64,000 bases of DNA, from the NCBI RefSeq assembly GCF_014197035.1, contig NZ_JACIEU010000020.1, positions 1 through 64,000 of the forward strand. The letters are read 5' to 3'. The DNA is from Sphingobium scionense (GTDB lineage: Bacteria > Pseudomonadota > Alphaproteobacteria > Sphingomonadales > Sphingomonadaceae). The translations under genes and the position numbers were made by a program. Under the pieces are notes generated by a model. That model had not been told where the DNA came from and did no database searches. It saw only the letters and a list, made by a program, of their open reading frames with translations. Below, piece by piece: positions 37,971-47,324 of this stretch; position 1 is the first letter of the stretch, and each line of letters begins with the position of its first letter.

Positions 37971-38891
37971 TTACGCCCTTGCGTCGGACGGGGCAACCGC
38001 GCCGCGCAGCCAATGGTCGAGCAGGTGCCAGGCGACCGCCATGCGCGGCGGCGCCAGGAAGGGCGCATCGGGATCGCCGGCCAATGCAGCGGCGACGCCA
38101 TCGGCATCGCACCAGAAGGCATGTTCGATCTCGGTCTCGTCCAGGGTCAGCGCGGGATCGTCGCACTGGGCGATGCAGGCGATCATCAGCGACGAGGGAA
38201 AGGGCCAGGGCTGGCTCATCACATAGCGGACCGAGTGGACCGATATGCCGGCTTCCTCCTTCAGTTCGCGCGCGACCGCTTCCTCGACCGTCTCGCCCGG
38301 TTCGATGAAGCCGGCGAGCGCGGAATAGCGGCCGGGCGGCCAGCTATGCTGGCGGCCGAGCAGGACCCGGCCCTGATGTTCGGCGAGCATGATCGAGACC
38401 GGATCGACGCGCGGAAAATGTTCGGAGGCGCAGGATTCGCAGCGGCGCGCCCAGCCGGCCTTGTGCGCATGGGTCGGCGCGCCGCAGACCGAACAGAAAC
38501 GGTGCCGGGCATGCCAATGGACCAGGCTACGCGCAGTGCCATAGAGCGCGACGTCGGACGCGGAGACGAGATCGGCGAGGCCGCGCGATCGCGGGGTTGC
38601 ATTGGGGCCTTGCTCCAGCGTCTCGACCAGATGGGCGAAGATCGGCCGATCCTGCAGATCGACGCCGAGCAGCACATGCTGTTCGATGCGCGCATCGGCA
38701 GCGAGCGGGACCAGGGCCAGGCCATGATCGTCCGTCACCGGCTCCAGCCCTTCGAGGACCAGCAGCCGGGCGTTGGGCGAGGCGAAGGCTTGCGCATGGA
38801 GCGCGGGGTTGCTGCGGATATGGTCGACCCGGTCGAGCGTGCCGCCGACGAAACCGGGCAGGCCGTGCGCTTGTGGGTCAGTTCCGTGCAT
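37971..38891 (-). CDS. nudC: NADH pyrophosphatase / NAD-cap decapping hydrolase
   Basis: The 306-residue protein has a zinc ribbon with Cys133, Cys136, Cys151 and Cys154. The Nudix box follows (GFIEPGETVEEAVARELKEE, about 194-215), then the NudC-specific SQPWPFPSSLM at about 226. NudC hydrolyses NAD(H) and removes NAD caps from RNA. Its start overlaps the 3' end of mutY by 14 bases, so both are in one transcript. Confidence 0.94.
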   Translation of the reverse strand: MHGTDPQAHGLPGFVGGTLDRVDHIRSNPALHAQAFASPNARLLVLEGLEPVTDDHGLALVPLAADARIEQHVLLGVDLQDRPIFAHLVETLEQGPNATPRSRGLADLVSASDVALYGTARSLVHWHARHRFCSVCGAPTHAHKAGWARRCESCASEHFPRVDPVSIMLAEHQGRVLLGRQHSWPPGRYSALAGFIEPGETVEEAVARELKEEAGISVHSVRYVMSQPWPFPSSLMIACIAQCDDPALTLDETEIEHAFWCDADGVAAALAGDPDAPFLAPPRMAVAWHLLDHWLRGAVAPSDARA

Positions 38892-39948
38892 CGTCCGTCA
38901 TCTCCTTCATCACCGCATCGGCCGCCCGCGCGAACAGGGTCGGCAGCCCTGCCTCCCCGATCCGGTCGCGCGGCCACCATTCGCCCGCGTCCGTCGGCAC
39001 ATGGTCCAGCCCCACATGGGTAGTGTGGACGCTGAGCGCCAGCGAGAAATGGGTGAAGACATGGGCAACCGGCGGATCGATCGTCCGCCACTGCGCGGCA
39101 AAGGGCGGCGTGGCGTCGGGCGCACCATTCCAGTCGGAACTGGGGAGCGCACGCATGCCGCCCAGCAATCCCTTGTCCGGGCGACGCACCAGCCAGACCT
39201 GACCATCGCTGCGTTCGATCCACCAGGCATGGCCTAGGCGATGGGGCTTGGCCTTTTTCGGCGCCTTGACCGGGAAGGCGGCAGGATCGGCGGTGCGCAC
39301 CGCCGCGCAATCCTGACGCAGCGGGCAGATGCCGCAGGCCGGATTGCGCGCCGTGCAGATGGTGGCGCCCAGATCCATCATCGCCTGGGCAAAATCACCG
39401 GCGCGCAGGTCCGGCGTGATGCTGTCGGCGGCTGCGCGGATGTCCGGCCGGGCGGCAGGCAGCGGCGTCGCTATGGCGAACAGGCGGGCGACCACCCGTT
39501 CGACATTGGCATCGACCACCACGGCGCGACGGCCAAAGGCAATCGCGGCAACGGCGGCGGCGGTATAGGCGCCCAGCCCCGGCAGCGCGCGCAATGCGTC
39601 TTCGGTGTCGGGGAAGCGGCCACCATAGTCGGCCACCACGGCGCGGGCGCAGGCCAACAGGTTGCGGGCGCGGGCATAATAGCCCAGCCCTGCCCAGGCC
39701 GCCATCAGGTCGGCGTCGGCACTGGCGGCCAGATCCAGCACCGTCGGCCAGCGCAGCGTGAATTTCTCGAAATAAGGCCCGACCGCCGCGACCGTCGTCT
39801 GTTGCAGCATCACTTCGGACAGCCAGACATGATAGGGATCGGCCGCATTGGCCCCCGGCGGCGCGCGCCAGGGCAGGCGCCGGGCATGGACGTCATAATG
39901 GGCCAGCAAATCCCGTGCGATTTTTGAACCCGACATCTCGACGCGCAT
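38878..39948 (-). CDS. mutY: A/G-specific adenine DNA glycosylase
   Basis: The 356-residue product has the helix-hairpin-helix glycosylase fold with catalytic Glu45 (LSEVMLQQTT), LPGLGAYTAAAVAA, and Asp146 in VVDANVERV. The [4Fe-4S] ligands Cys198, Cys205, Cys208 and Cys214 have the C-x6-C-x2-C-x5-C spacing, and a C-terminal Nudix-like domain recognises 8-oxoG. It removes adenine mispaired with 8-oxoguanine. The ATG at 39948 has AGGG five bases upstream; longer extensions overlap dciA. It is divergent from dciA with 26 bases between starts. Confidence 0.95.
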   Translation of the reverse strand: MRVEMSGSKIARDLLAHYDVHARRLPWRAPPGANAADPYHVWLSEVMLQQTTVAAVGPYFEKFTLRWPTVLDLAASADADLMAAWAGLGYYARARNLLACARAVVADYGGRFPDTEDALRALPGLGAYTAAAVAAIAFGRRAVVVDANVERVVARLFAIATPLPAARPDIRAAADSITPDLRAGDFAQAMMDLGATICTARNPACGICPLRQDCAAVRTADPAAFPVKAPKKAKPHRLGHAWWIERSDGQVWLVRRPDKGLLGGMRALPSSDWNGAPDATPPFAAQWRTIDPPVAHVFTHFSLALSVHTTHVGLDHVPTDAGEWWPRDRIGEAGLPTLFARAADAVMKEMTDDARN

Positions 39949-39974
39949 GGCGGCCCTATGCCATGTAGCGCGCC

Positions 39975-40517
39975 ATGAAGGAACGCCCCCCAACCGCGAA
40001 AAAGACGAGCCGCGCCGCACCGCCGGCCGAACGCCCCCGCGTGGGTGCGCCGCGCGCGATCGCCGACCTGATGCCGGAAATCGGCCGCACCGCATTCCGC
40101 AAGTTCGGTTTCGTCCAGTCGAGCATCGTCACCCGCTGGAACGACATCGTCGGCGCCGACTATGCCGCGATCACCGCGCCCGAATCGATCCGCTTCCCGG
40201 TCGGCCAGAAATCGGGCGGCACGTTGCAGCTGACCGTAATGAGCGGCCATGCGCCGATGATCCAGCATGCACTGCCCGACATCATCGAGCGGGTGAACCG
40301 CTTCTTCGGCTATGCCGCCGTCGTCAAGGTGGCGATGAAACAGGGCATGGTCGGCCCCGCGCCGGTCGAGCGGCGCCCGCCGCCCCGCAACCTCAAACCC
40401 ATTCCGGTCGAGCTGGGAGATTCCCTGCGCGACATCGGTGATCCGGAATTGCGCAAAGTCCTCGAATCGCTGGCACAGGGGCTTGCGAATTCGAATGGCC
40501 TGCCCAAGATCGGTTGA
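39975..40517 (+). CDS. dciA: DciA-type helicase loader (DUF721)
   Basis: A 180-residue protein. After a basic, disordered N-terminus the DUF721 fold appears: SSIVTRWNDIVGADYAAIT, GGTLQLTVMSGHAPMIQHAL and IIERVNRFFGY. DciA proteins load the replicative helicase DnaB in bacteria that lack DnaC. The C-terminal 60 residues are Pro-rich and probably flexible. It heads a plus-strand run of dciA, two DsbA-like genes and smc. Confidence 0.85.
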   Translation: MKERPPTAKKTSRAAPPAERPRVGAPRAIADLMPEIGRTAFRKFGFVQSSIVTRWNDIVGADYAAITAPESIRFPVGQKSGGTLQLTVMSGHAPMIQHALPDIIERVNRFFGYAAVVKVAMKQGMVGPAPVERRPPPRNLKPIPVELGDSLRDIGDPELRKVLESLAQGLANSNGLPKIG

Positions 40518-40558
40518 TGCAACCCGCCCCGTCCGGGGCGATGCCTTAGGACTGCCCC

Positions 40559-41227
40559 ATGACCAAGTTCCGCCTTTCCCTGCTTGCCCTGATCGCCGTT
40601 CCCGCCATCGCCGTCGCCGCCGCGCCCAACTGGGTCGCGCAGGTGGTGCGTTCGCCGATCGGCGGCCATGTCATGGGCAATCCTGCCGCGCCGACCAAGC
40701 TGGTCGAATATGTGAGCTATACCTGCAGCCATTGCGCCCATTTCGTGAATGACGCGAGCGCATCGCTGAAGGCCGATTATGTGAAGGGCGGCAAGGTCAG
40801 CGCCGAAGTGCGCAACGCAGTGCGCGACAAATATGACCTGACCGCCGCGCTGCTGGCCCGTTGCGGCGGCACCAAGCGCTTCATGGGCAATCATGAGGCG
40901 CTGTTCGCCAACCAGGATGCCTGGATGGAGCAGATCATGGCCTATGATAAAGGCGCCGCCAAGCCGACCGAGCAGAAGGCGGCGCTGCGCGACATCGGCC
41001 AGAAGACCGGCCTTTATACGCTGATGAACAAGCGCGGCTTCACCAATGCGCAGCTCGACGCCTGCATCGCCGATCCTGCGTCCGAAAAGGCGATCCTGGC
41101 GATGACCGACGAGGCGTGGAACAAGGTCAAGATCACCGGCACGCCCGGCTTCGTCGTCAACGGCACGCTGGTCCAGGGATCGACCTGGGAGTTGCTCAAG
41201 GCCGCATTGCCCGCAGCCGCCCGCTGA
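40559..41227 (+). CDS. DsbA-family thiol-disulfide oxidoreductase, exported
   Basis: The 222-residue periplasmic protein has a Sec signal (LSLLALIAVPAIAVAAAP). The thioredoxin fold carries the CSHC active site in SYTCSHCAHF, an inserted helical domain, and the cis-Pro loop ITGTPGFVVNGT. Such proteins form or isomerise disulfides in exported proteins. It lies 41 bases after dciA and 44 bases before a paralogous gene. Confidence 0.9.
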   Translation: MTKFRLSLLALIAVPAIAVAAAPNWVAQVVRSPIGGHVMGNPAAPTKLVEYVSYTCSHCAHFVNDASASLKADYVKGGKVSAEVRNAVRDKYDLTAALLARCGGTKRFMGNHEALFANQDAWMEQIMAYDKGAAKPTEQKAALRDIGQKTGLYTLMNKRGFTNAQLDACIADPASEKAILAMTDEAWNKVKITGTPGFVVNGTLVQGSTWELLKAALPAAAR

Positions 41228-41271
41228 TCTAAACCGTCCCCAACTATCCATAATTCGGAGCGTCGCCCGTC

Positions 41272-42006
41272 GTGAAAGTCCTGTCCGGCCTTGCCCTTAT
41301 CGCCCTGTCCCTGACGCTTGCCGGTTGCGGCAAGAAGGATGAGGGCAATGCAACCTCCGCCGCGCCGATCGCTGCCGTGGCCGCCCCTGCCGGCACCAGC
41401 TGGTCGGAAACCGTCGCCGAAACGCCCGAAGGCAATTTCGTGATGGGCAATCCCGCCGCCAAGCTGAAGCTGGTCGAATATGGCTCCTTCACCTGCAGCC
41501 ACTGCCGCGACTTCGCCCATGAATCGTCGGAAGAACTGAAGGCGATGGTCGACACCGGCAAGATCAGCTACGAATTCCGCGTCTATGTCCGCGACCCGAT
41601 CGACATCACGACGGCGCTGCTGGCCCGTTGCGGCGGCAAGGACATCTACTACCCGCTGTCGGAACAGTTCTTCGCCAACCAGGGCGCGATGTTCGAAAAG
41701 GCGCAGGGCCTGGGCGACGCCCCCTATCAGGCGATGGTGTCGGCGCCGCCGGCGCAGCGTTTCGGCCAGCTGGCCAATGCGCTGGGTCTGGTCGACTATG
41801 CCAAGCAGCGCGGCATTGCCGAGGATCAGGCCAAGCAGTGCCTGGCCGACACGGCGACCGCCGAGAAGCTGGCCAAGGGCGTCGAGGCGGCCAATGCCCA
41901 ATATAATATCTCCGGCACGCCGACCTTCCTGATGAACGGGGTGGTGGTCGAAAATGCATCGTCCTGGCCGGTGCTGAAGAACAAGCTCAAGGAAGCGGGT
42001 ATCTGA
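41272..42006 (+). CDS. DsbA-family thiol-disulfide oxidoreductase, lipoprotein
   Basis: The 244-residue product has a lipobox (LTLAGCGKK), so this paralogue is lipid-anchored, unlike its upstream neighbour. The active site is CSHC (SFTCSHCRDF) and the cis-Pro loop is ISGTPTFLMNG. Clear similarity along the length (VMGNPAAKLKLVEYGSF compared with VMGNPAAPTKLVEYVSY) shows a tandem duplication. The start codon is GTG. Confidence 0.9.
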   Translation: MKVLSGLALIALSLTLAGCGKKDEGNATSAAPIAAVAAPAGTSWSETVAETPEGNFVMGNPAAKLKLVEYGSFTCSHCRDFAHESSEELKAMVDTGKISYEFRVYVRDPIDITTALLARCGGKDIYYPLSEQFFANQGAMFEKAQGLGDAPYQAMVSAPPAQRFGQLANALGLVDYAKQRGIAEDQAKQCLADTATAEKLAKGVEAANAQYNISGTPTFLMNGVVVENASSWPVLKNKLKEAGI

Positions 42007-42083
42007 TTGGCGCAAGGGGGGGCGACATCTGAAGGCCTGAGGCCCAAGGAGACCGGGGCGGCACCCTGCCCCGGCGTTCCCCC

Positions 42084-45000
42084 GTGCAGATAAAGCGGCT
42101 TAAGCTTTCGGGCTTCAAGAGCTTCGTCGATGCGACCGAATTGCGCATCGAGCCGGGCCTGACCGGCATTGTCGGCCCCAATGGCTGCGGCAAGTCCAAC
42201 CTGTTGGAAGCGATCCGCTGGGTGATGGGCGAATCCAGCGCCAAGTCGATGCGCGGCGGCGGCATGGAGGATGTGATCTTCGCCGGCACCACCAGCCGGC
42301 CGCAGCGCGACTTTGCCGAAGTGTCGCTGCTGACCAGCCAGGAACAGGGCGAGCTGTTCAACGCCGTCGATGTCGGCGCGGATGGCGAGCTGGAGGTCAC
42401 GCGCCGGATCGAGCGCGGCGCGGGCAGCGCCTATCGCGCCAATGGCAAGGATGTCCGCGCCAAGGATGTGGCGCTGATCTTCGCCGATGCCGCGACCGGC
42501 GCGCACAGCCCGGCGCTGGTCAGCCAGGGGCGGATCGCCGCCGTCATCGCCGCCCGGCCACAGGAACGACGCGCCATGCTGGAAGAGGCGGCGGGGATCG
42601 CCGGCCTGCATGTCCGGCGCAAGGATGCCGAGCAGAAATTGCGCGCGGCCGAGGGCAATCTGGCCCGGCTGGACGAGATATTGACCGACATGGACAGTCG
42701 TGTCGGCAATTTGCGGCGCCAGGCGCGCGCGGCGGAACGCTATATCCGCCTGTCCGAACAGATACGCGTTGCCGAGGGCCGGGTGATCTTCGCCCGCTGG
42801 CGCGAGGCCAATGCCAGTGCGGAGGCCGCGCGGGCCGAGGCGAAGCTGGCCGAGGCGACGGTGGGCGCGGCGCAGGAGGCGCTGACGGCGGCCAATGCTC
42901 ATAGCGGTGCCGCCGTGACGGCGCTGGCCGAGCGGCGGGCGGAGGCATTGGCGACGCGCGATGCCGCCAGCGAATCCGGCCACCAGCTCAACACGCTGAA
43001 GGCCGAGCGCGACGGCGTGGTGCGGCGGCTGCATGACCTGGCGCAGCAGGCGGCGCGGCTGGATGAGGATCGCGAGCGCGAGGGGACGCTGGCCAATGAC
43101 GCGGCCGAGGCGATCGCGCGGCTGACCGCCGAGGTGGCGAGCCTGAAAGCCCGGATTGCCGAGACCGAGGCGATGCGCCCCGATTTCGCCGCGCGCATCG
43201 CCCGGGCCGAGGATGGCGCCCGCGACGCCGAGCTGGAGCTGGCCAAGGCGATGGCCAAGCAGGCGGGCGAGCAGGCCGAATTGCGCGTCGCCGAGGCGGC
43301 GCTGGCGGCGGCGCGCGACCGGCTGGGCCGGGCGGAACAGGCGATGCGGCGGCTGGAGGGGGAGGCGGCCGCCTTGCCCGATGCCGCGCCACTGGAAGCG
43401 AAGCGCGATGAAGCGGCGGCGGCGCAGGTCCGCGCCAATGCGGATCGCGAGGCGGCGGAGGCGGCGATCGCGACGGCCGAGACGGAGCGGCAAGTGGCAA
43501 GCGAGGCGCGGGCGAGCGCGGAGGCCGCGCTGGCATCGGCACGGGCGGCGCTGGCGGCGCTGGACAGCGAGGCGACGGCGCTGCGCAAGGCGATCGATGC
43601 CGGCGGCAGCGGCCGGGCGCGGGCGCTTGACCAGTTGAAGGCGGCGCCGGGCTATGAGCGGGCGCTGGCGGCGGCACTGGGCGATGATCTGGAAGCGCCG
43701 ATCGGGGCGGAAGGGCCGCGCCGCTGGGCGGGTGCTGAAGCGTTGAAGGATGATCCCGGCTTGCCCGATGGTGGCAGTCCACTGGCAGCCCATGTGACCG
43801 CACCCGAGGCGCTGGCGCGGCGGCTGGCGCAGGTGGCGGTGGTGGAGCGCGACTACGGCCAGGCGCTGCAGGTCGGCCAGCGGCTGGTGACGCTGGATGG
43901 GCAATTGCGGCGCTGGGACGGCTATGTTGCGGTCGAGGGCGGCGCGGCGGCGGCCGAGCGGCTGATCCGCATCAACCGGCTGGAGGCGATCGATGCCGCG
44001 CGTCCGGCAGCGGCACAGGCGGTCGAGACGGCACAGGCAGAGCAAAGCGAGGCTGGTGCGCGCGAGAAGGCGGCGGTGGATGCGCTGGCGGCCGGGCGCA
44101 CGAAACTGAGCGATGCGGACCAGCGGCTGCGTGCGGCGCTGCGTGCGGCGGACGAGGCGGCGGGGGCGCTGGAGCGGCTGAGCGGCAAGCGCGAGGCGAT
44201 CGAGGAACGGCTGGCCGAGGCGCAGCGCGACCAGGCGGCGGCGCTGGCCGAACATGACAAGGCGTCGTCCGCGCGGGCCGCCCTGCCCGATGGCGCCGAG
44301 ACGCGCGCGCAGGTGGCGGCGCTGTCGCAGGCGAGCGAGAAGGCGCGCATGGCGGTCAGCCAGTTGCAGGCGGACCAGGTGCTGGCCGACCGGGCGCTGT
44401 CGAGCGATCGCGAGCGGATGGCGGCGGCCGATGCCGAGGCCAAGGGATGGAACATGCGCGCCGGCGAGGCGGCCAAGCGCATCGCCGCCATGGCAACGCG
44501 CGGCGAGACGGTGGTGCAGGAGCGCGCCGTGATCGAGGGCCAGCCCGAGGCGCTGGGCGCCACGATCGCCACGCTGACCGAGGAGCGCGAGACGCAGGTC
44601 GAACGCGCCGAACAGGCCCGCCGCGCCGAGATCGAGGCCGAGGTGATGCTGAAGGCGACCGAGAAGCGCGCGGCCGATGCCGGCGAGGCGCTGGCCGGCG
44701 CGCGCGAGGCGCGGGCGACGGCGGTGGCGCGGGCGGAAGCGGCGGACGAGCGGCGGATCGAGACCAACCGCCTGTCGGGCGAACGGTTCGAATGCCCGCC
44801 GCCGGTGCTGCCGGAGAAATTGGGCTTTCCCAGCGCCGACATCCGCATTGCCCAGAGCGAGCAGGCCGAACATGACCGGCTGTCGGCCGAGCGCGAGCGG
44901 ATCGGCCCGGTCAATCTGGTCGCGGCGCAGGAGCTGGAGGAGCTGGAGACGATCCAGGCCACCAGCCGGTCCGAAAGCGCGGAACTGACCCAGGCAATCA

Positions 45001-45527
45001 ACCAGCTGCGCGGATCGATCGGCAGCCTCAACCGCGAGGGGCGGCAGCGGCTGCTCGCCGCGTTCGAGGCGGTGGACGGCCATTTCCGGCGGCTTTTCAC
45101 CACCCTGTTCAATGGCGGCCAGGCGCATCTGGAGCTGATCGACAGCGACGATCCGCTGGAGGCGGGGCTGGAGATCATGGCCCAGCCACCGGGCAAGAAG
45201 CTGGCGGCGCTGACCCTGTTGTCGGGCGGCGAGCAGGCGCTGACCGCGGTGGCGCTGATCTTCGGCCTGTTCCTCACCAACCCGGCGCCGATCTGCGTGC
45301 TGGACGAGGTCGACGCGCCGCTGGACGACGCCAATGTCGAGCGTTTCTGCGACCTGCTCGACGCGATGGTCGCCCAGACCCGCACCCGCTACCTGATCGT
45401 CACCCATAACGCGGTATCGATGGCGCGGATGCACCGCCTGTTCGGCGTCACCATGGTGGAGCGCGGCGTCAGCCGGCTGGTGTCGGTCAACCTGCACGGC
45501 GCCGAGGCGCTGCTGGCAGCGCAATGA
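42084..45527 (+). CDS. smc: chromosome segregation SMC protein
   Basis: The 1147-residue ATPase has Walker A GPNGCGKSN near residue 31, and a long Ala/Glu/Arg-rich coiled coil. A hinge around residues 510-640 includes GRARALDQLKAAPGYERALAA. The returning coil leads to the C-terminal head with signature LSGGEQALTAVAL and Walker B ICVLDEVDAPLDD. SMC with ScpA/ScpB compacts and resolves sister chromosomes. The start is GTG at 42084. The coiled coil is unusually Ala-rich, which reflects the high GC content. Confidence 0.96.
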   Translation: MQIKRLKLSGFKSFVDATELRIEPGLTGIVGPNGCGKSNLLEAIRWVMGESSAKSMRGGGMEDVIFAGTTSRPQRDFAEVSLLTSQEQGELFNAVDVGADGELEVTRRIERGAGSAYRANGKDVRAKDVALIFADAATGAHSPALVSQGRIAAVIAARPQERRAMLEEAAGIAGLHVRRKDAEQKLRAAEGNLARLDEILTDMDSRVGNLRRQARAAERYIRLSEQIRVAEGRVIFARWREANASAEAARAEAKLAEATVGAAQEALTAANAHSGAAVTALAERRAEALATRDAASESGHQLNTLKAERDGVVRRLHDLAQQAARLDEDREREGTLANDAAEAIARLTAEVASLKARIAETEAMRPDFAARIARAEDGARDAELELAKAMAKQAGEQAELRVAEAALAAARDRLGRAEQAMRRLEGEAAALPDAAPLEAKRDEAAAAQVRANADREAAEAAIATAETERQVASEARASAEAALASARAALAALDSEATALRKAIDAGGSGRARALDQLKAAPGYERALAAALGDDLEAPIGAEGPRRWAGAEALKDDPGLPDGGSPLAAHVTAPEALARRLAQVAVVERDYGQALQVGQRLVTLDGQLRRWDGYVAVEGGAAAAERLIRINRLEAIDAARPAAAQAVETAQAEQSEAGAREKAAVDALAAGRTKLSDADQRLRAALRAADEAAGALERLSGKREAIEERLAEAQRDQAAALAEHDKASSARAALPDGAETRAQVAALSQASEKARMAVSQLQADQVLADRALSSDRERMAAADAEAKGWNMRAGEAAKRIAAMATRGETVVQERAVIEGQPEALGATIATLTEERETQVERAEQARRAEIEAEVMLKATEKRAADAGEALAGAREARATAVARAEAADERRIETNRLSGERFECPPPVLPEKLGFPSADIRIAQSEQAEHDRLSAERERIGPVNLVAAQELEELETIQATSRSESAELTQAINQLRGSIGSLNREGRQRLLAAFEAVDGHFRRLFTTLFNGGQAHLELIDSDDPLEAGLEIMAQPPGKKLAALTLLSGGEQALTAVALIFGLFLTNPAPICVLDEVDAPLDDANVERFCDLLDAMVAQTRTRYLIVTHNAVSMARMHRLFGVTMVERGVSRLVSVNLHGAEALLAAQ

Positions 45528-45529
45528 TT

Positions 45530-45573
45530 TTGTAGTTACAAATATTGACGACTCGCTGCGCTTTTGCGAGATT
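45530..45573 (+). promoter_or_regulatory. possible promoter/operator of the brnTA pair
   Basis: A perfect palindrome TTGTA-GT-TACAA (45530-45541) lies directly after the smc stop and is followed by TTGACG (45545-45550), a good -35. Seventeen bases on, GAGATT is a weak -10. BrnA antitoxins are known to autoregulate through DNA binding, so the palindrome is a candidate operator. Confidence 0.45.
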
Positions 45574-45629
45574 GTCGATGGCGTTTCCAATCCCGCCGGT
45601 AAAAAATGGGCAACCGGGGAGATTGGGGC

Positions 45630-45902
45630 ATGAAGATCAGTTTCGATCCGGCCAAACGGGCCGCGACATTGCAATTGCGGGGGCTGGACTTCGCCGATGC
45701 GCTGAAGGTGATGAGCGGCCCGATCCTGACGCTTGAGGATGATCGATATGATTATCCGGAACCGCGGTTTCAGACTTATGGCCTGCTGAACGAGCGGCTG
45801 GTGATGATGGTCTGGATCGCAACCGACGATGGCATCCGGATCATCTCGATGAGAAAGTGCAATGACCGAGAGCAGAAAGCCTTTACCGACCGACTGGGAT
45901 GA
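45630..45902 (+). CDS. brnT: BrnT-family ribonuclease toxin
   Basis: A 90-residue protein with the BrnT fold: ISFDPAKRAATLQLRGLDFADAL at the N-terminus, a central VMMVWIATDDG strand, and RIISMRKCNDREQKAF, matching the RxIS-R-x-RE catalytic region. BrnT is a RelE-like RNase that blocks translation under stress. The ATG at 45630 gives the standard start with GGGG just upstream; an in-frame ATG at 45606 would add eight residues. It overlaps brnA by 41 bases. Confidence 0.85.
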   Translation: MKISFDPAKRAATLQLRGLDFADALKVMSGPILTLEDDRYDYPEPRFQTYGLLNERLVMMVWIATDDGIRIISMRKCNDREQKAFTDRLG

Positions 45903-46140
45903 TGATGACATTCCCGAATGGAGCGATGCGCAATTCGATCGGGCCGAGCTGCGCGTGGCCGGAAAAATCCTCCGCCCCGCCGATGGCACGCTCACCAAGC
46001 CCGGCCGGCCGAAATCGGACCAGCCCAAGCAACAGGTGACTCTGCGGCTCGATCAGGCTGTGCTGGATGCCTTCCGCGCGACCGGCCCGGGCTGGCAGAG
46101 CCGGATCAATGCGCAATTGCGCAAGGCGCTGGGGCTTTAG
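45862..46140 (+). CDS. brnA: BrnA-family antitoxin
   Basis: The 92-residue partner has an acidic N-terminus (DWDDDDIPEWSDAQFDRAEL), which is the toxin-binding part in this family. A C-terminal ribbon-helix-helix-like segment follows (KQQVTLRLDQAVLDAFRATG, WQSRINAQLRKAL) for DNA binding. Toxin-first order and overlapping frames are normal for brnTA. Codon use and GC look like the neighbours, so recent acquisition is not obvious. Confidence 0.88.
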   Translation: MTESRKPLPTDWDDDDIPEWSDAQFDRAELRVAGKILRPADGTLTKPGRPKSDQPKQQVTLRLDQAVLDAFRATGPGWQSRINAQLRKALGL

Positions 46141-46217
46141 AAGCCGCCTTTCCGCGACTGGACCTTGTCGGTCGGCGTCGATTGCCGACTGTGACGGCCT
46201 GATTACGGAGAAGCGCC

Positions 46218-47324
46218 ATGGACCTGCCGCCCTTTGCCCTCGACCATTGGCTGTCGACCTATGATTTCGCGACGCCGCCGATTGCCTATAATCTGGCGTC
46301 GAGCACCGGGCCGCGCTGGAGCGTGGCGGAGATTTGTGCGCTGGGCGACAGGGCGCTGGCGATCGACGACACCGTGCTGAGCTATGCCCCGCCCGAGGGG
46401 AGTGCGGCTTTGCGCGCGGCGATCGCCGCCTTTCATGACAGCGAAGCTGACAGGGTGGTGGTGACCACCGGATCGTCGGAGGCGCTGTCGATCTTCTTCT
46501 GCCTCGCCGCAAGGCCGGGCGCGCATATGCTGATGCCTGATCCGGGCTATCCGGCCTATGACGCGGTGGCGCAGGCCTGGGGGCTGGGGACGCGGCGCTA
46601 TGCGCTGACCCGCGAGACCGGCTTTTCACAGGATGTGGATGCCATCCTGGCGCTGGTCGATGGCGACACCGCCGGGGTGGTGGTCAACACGCCGCATAAT
46701 CCCAGCGGATCGGTGATGCCCCGCACCGAGATCGAACGGCTGGCGGCGGCGCTGGCCGAGCGCGGCGTGCCGCTGCTGGTCGACGAGGTCTATCATCCGC
46801 TCTATTTCGGCGCGCCGCAGCAATCGGCCGCCGGCATCCCCAATGCCTATGTCACCAGCGACATGTCGAAGGCGCTGTCGCTGCCGGGGCTGCGCATGGG
46901 CTGGATCATCGCGCCCGACGACGCGCAGCGCGCCCGGATCATCGACGCGCGCAGTTATTTCACGATCAGCAGTTCGCCGCTGCTGGAACGGCTCGCGACG
47001 CATGCGCTGCAGCATAGCGCGGCCATTACCGGTCGGTTGAAGGCCGTTGCGACTGTCAACATCGCTGTCCTCGACCGGCTGATTGCGGAAGCCGGCGGCA
47101 AGCTGCAATGGGTGCGGCCGCAGGGTGGCACCACCGCCTTTCCCTGGCTGGGCGACGGGCGCGACAGCCGGCCGCTGTGCGAGGCGCTGGCAGCGCAGGG
47201 CGTATTGCTGGCGCCGGGCGACTGTTTCGGTCAGAGCGCCCATCTTCGGCTGGGCTTCGCGCAGCAGGCCGACGGGTTCGCGGTAGCGGCCGAGCGGATC
47301 GCCACCGCCCTCGCCGCCCTTTAG
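46218..47324 (+). CDS. PLP-dependent aminotransferase, class I/II
   Basis: The 368-residue enzyme shows the fold-type I pattern: TTGSSEALSIFF, VVVNTPHNPSG (Asn), LLVDEVYHPLYF (Asp and Tyr), and the PLP lysine in SDMSKALSLPGLRMGW. The final Arg is in HLRLGFA. It transfers amino groups between amino and keto acids, or may be a capreomycidine-synthase-like lyase; the substrate cannot be read from sequence. A GGAG lies nine bases before the ATG. Its stop overlaps that of the convergent phospholipase gene (TTAG). Confidence 0.85.
   Translation: MDLPPFALDHWLSTYDFATPPIAYNLASSTGPRWSVAEICALGDRALAIDDTVLSYAPPEGSAALRAAIAAFHDSEADRVVVTTGSSEALSIFFCLAARPGAHMLMPDPGYPAYDAVAQAWGLGTRRYALTRETGFSQDVDAILALVDGDTAGVVVNTPHNPSGSVMPRTEIERLAAALAERGVPLLVDEVYHPLYFGAPQQSAAGIPNAYVTSDMSKALSLPGLRMGWIIAPDDAQRARIIDARSYFTISSSPLLERLATHALQHSAAITGRLKAVATVNIAVLDRLIAEAGGKLQWVRPQGGTTAFPWLGDGRDSRPLCEALAAQGVLLAPGDCFGQSAHLRLGFAQQADGFAVAAERIATALAAL

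Noticed and set aside
41826-46028. A 1400-codon open frame on the minus strand opposite smc and its neighbours
   Set aside because: It is rich in Arg, His, Gln and Leu with no recognisable domain, and it mirrors the codon pattern of the real smc gene. High GC content produces such antisense frames.
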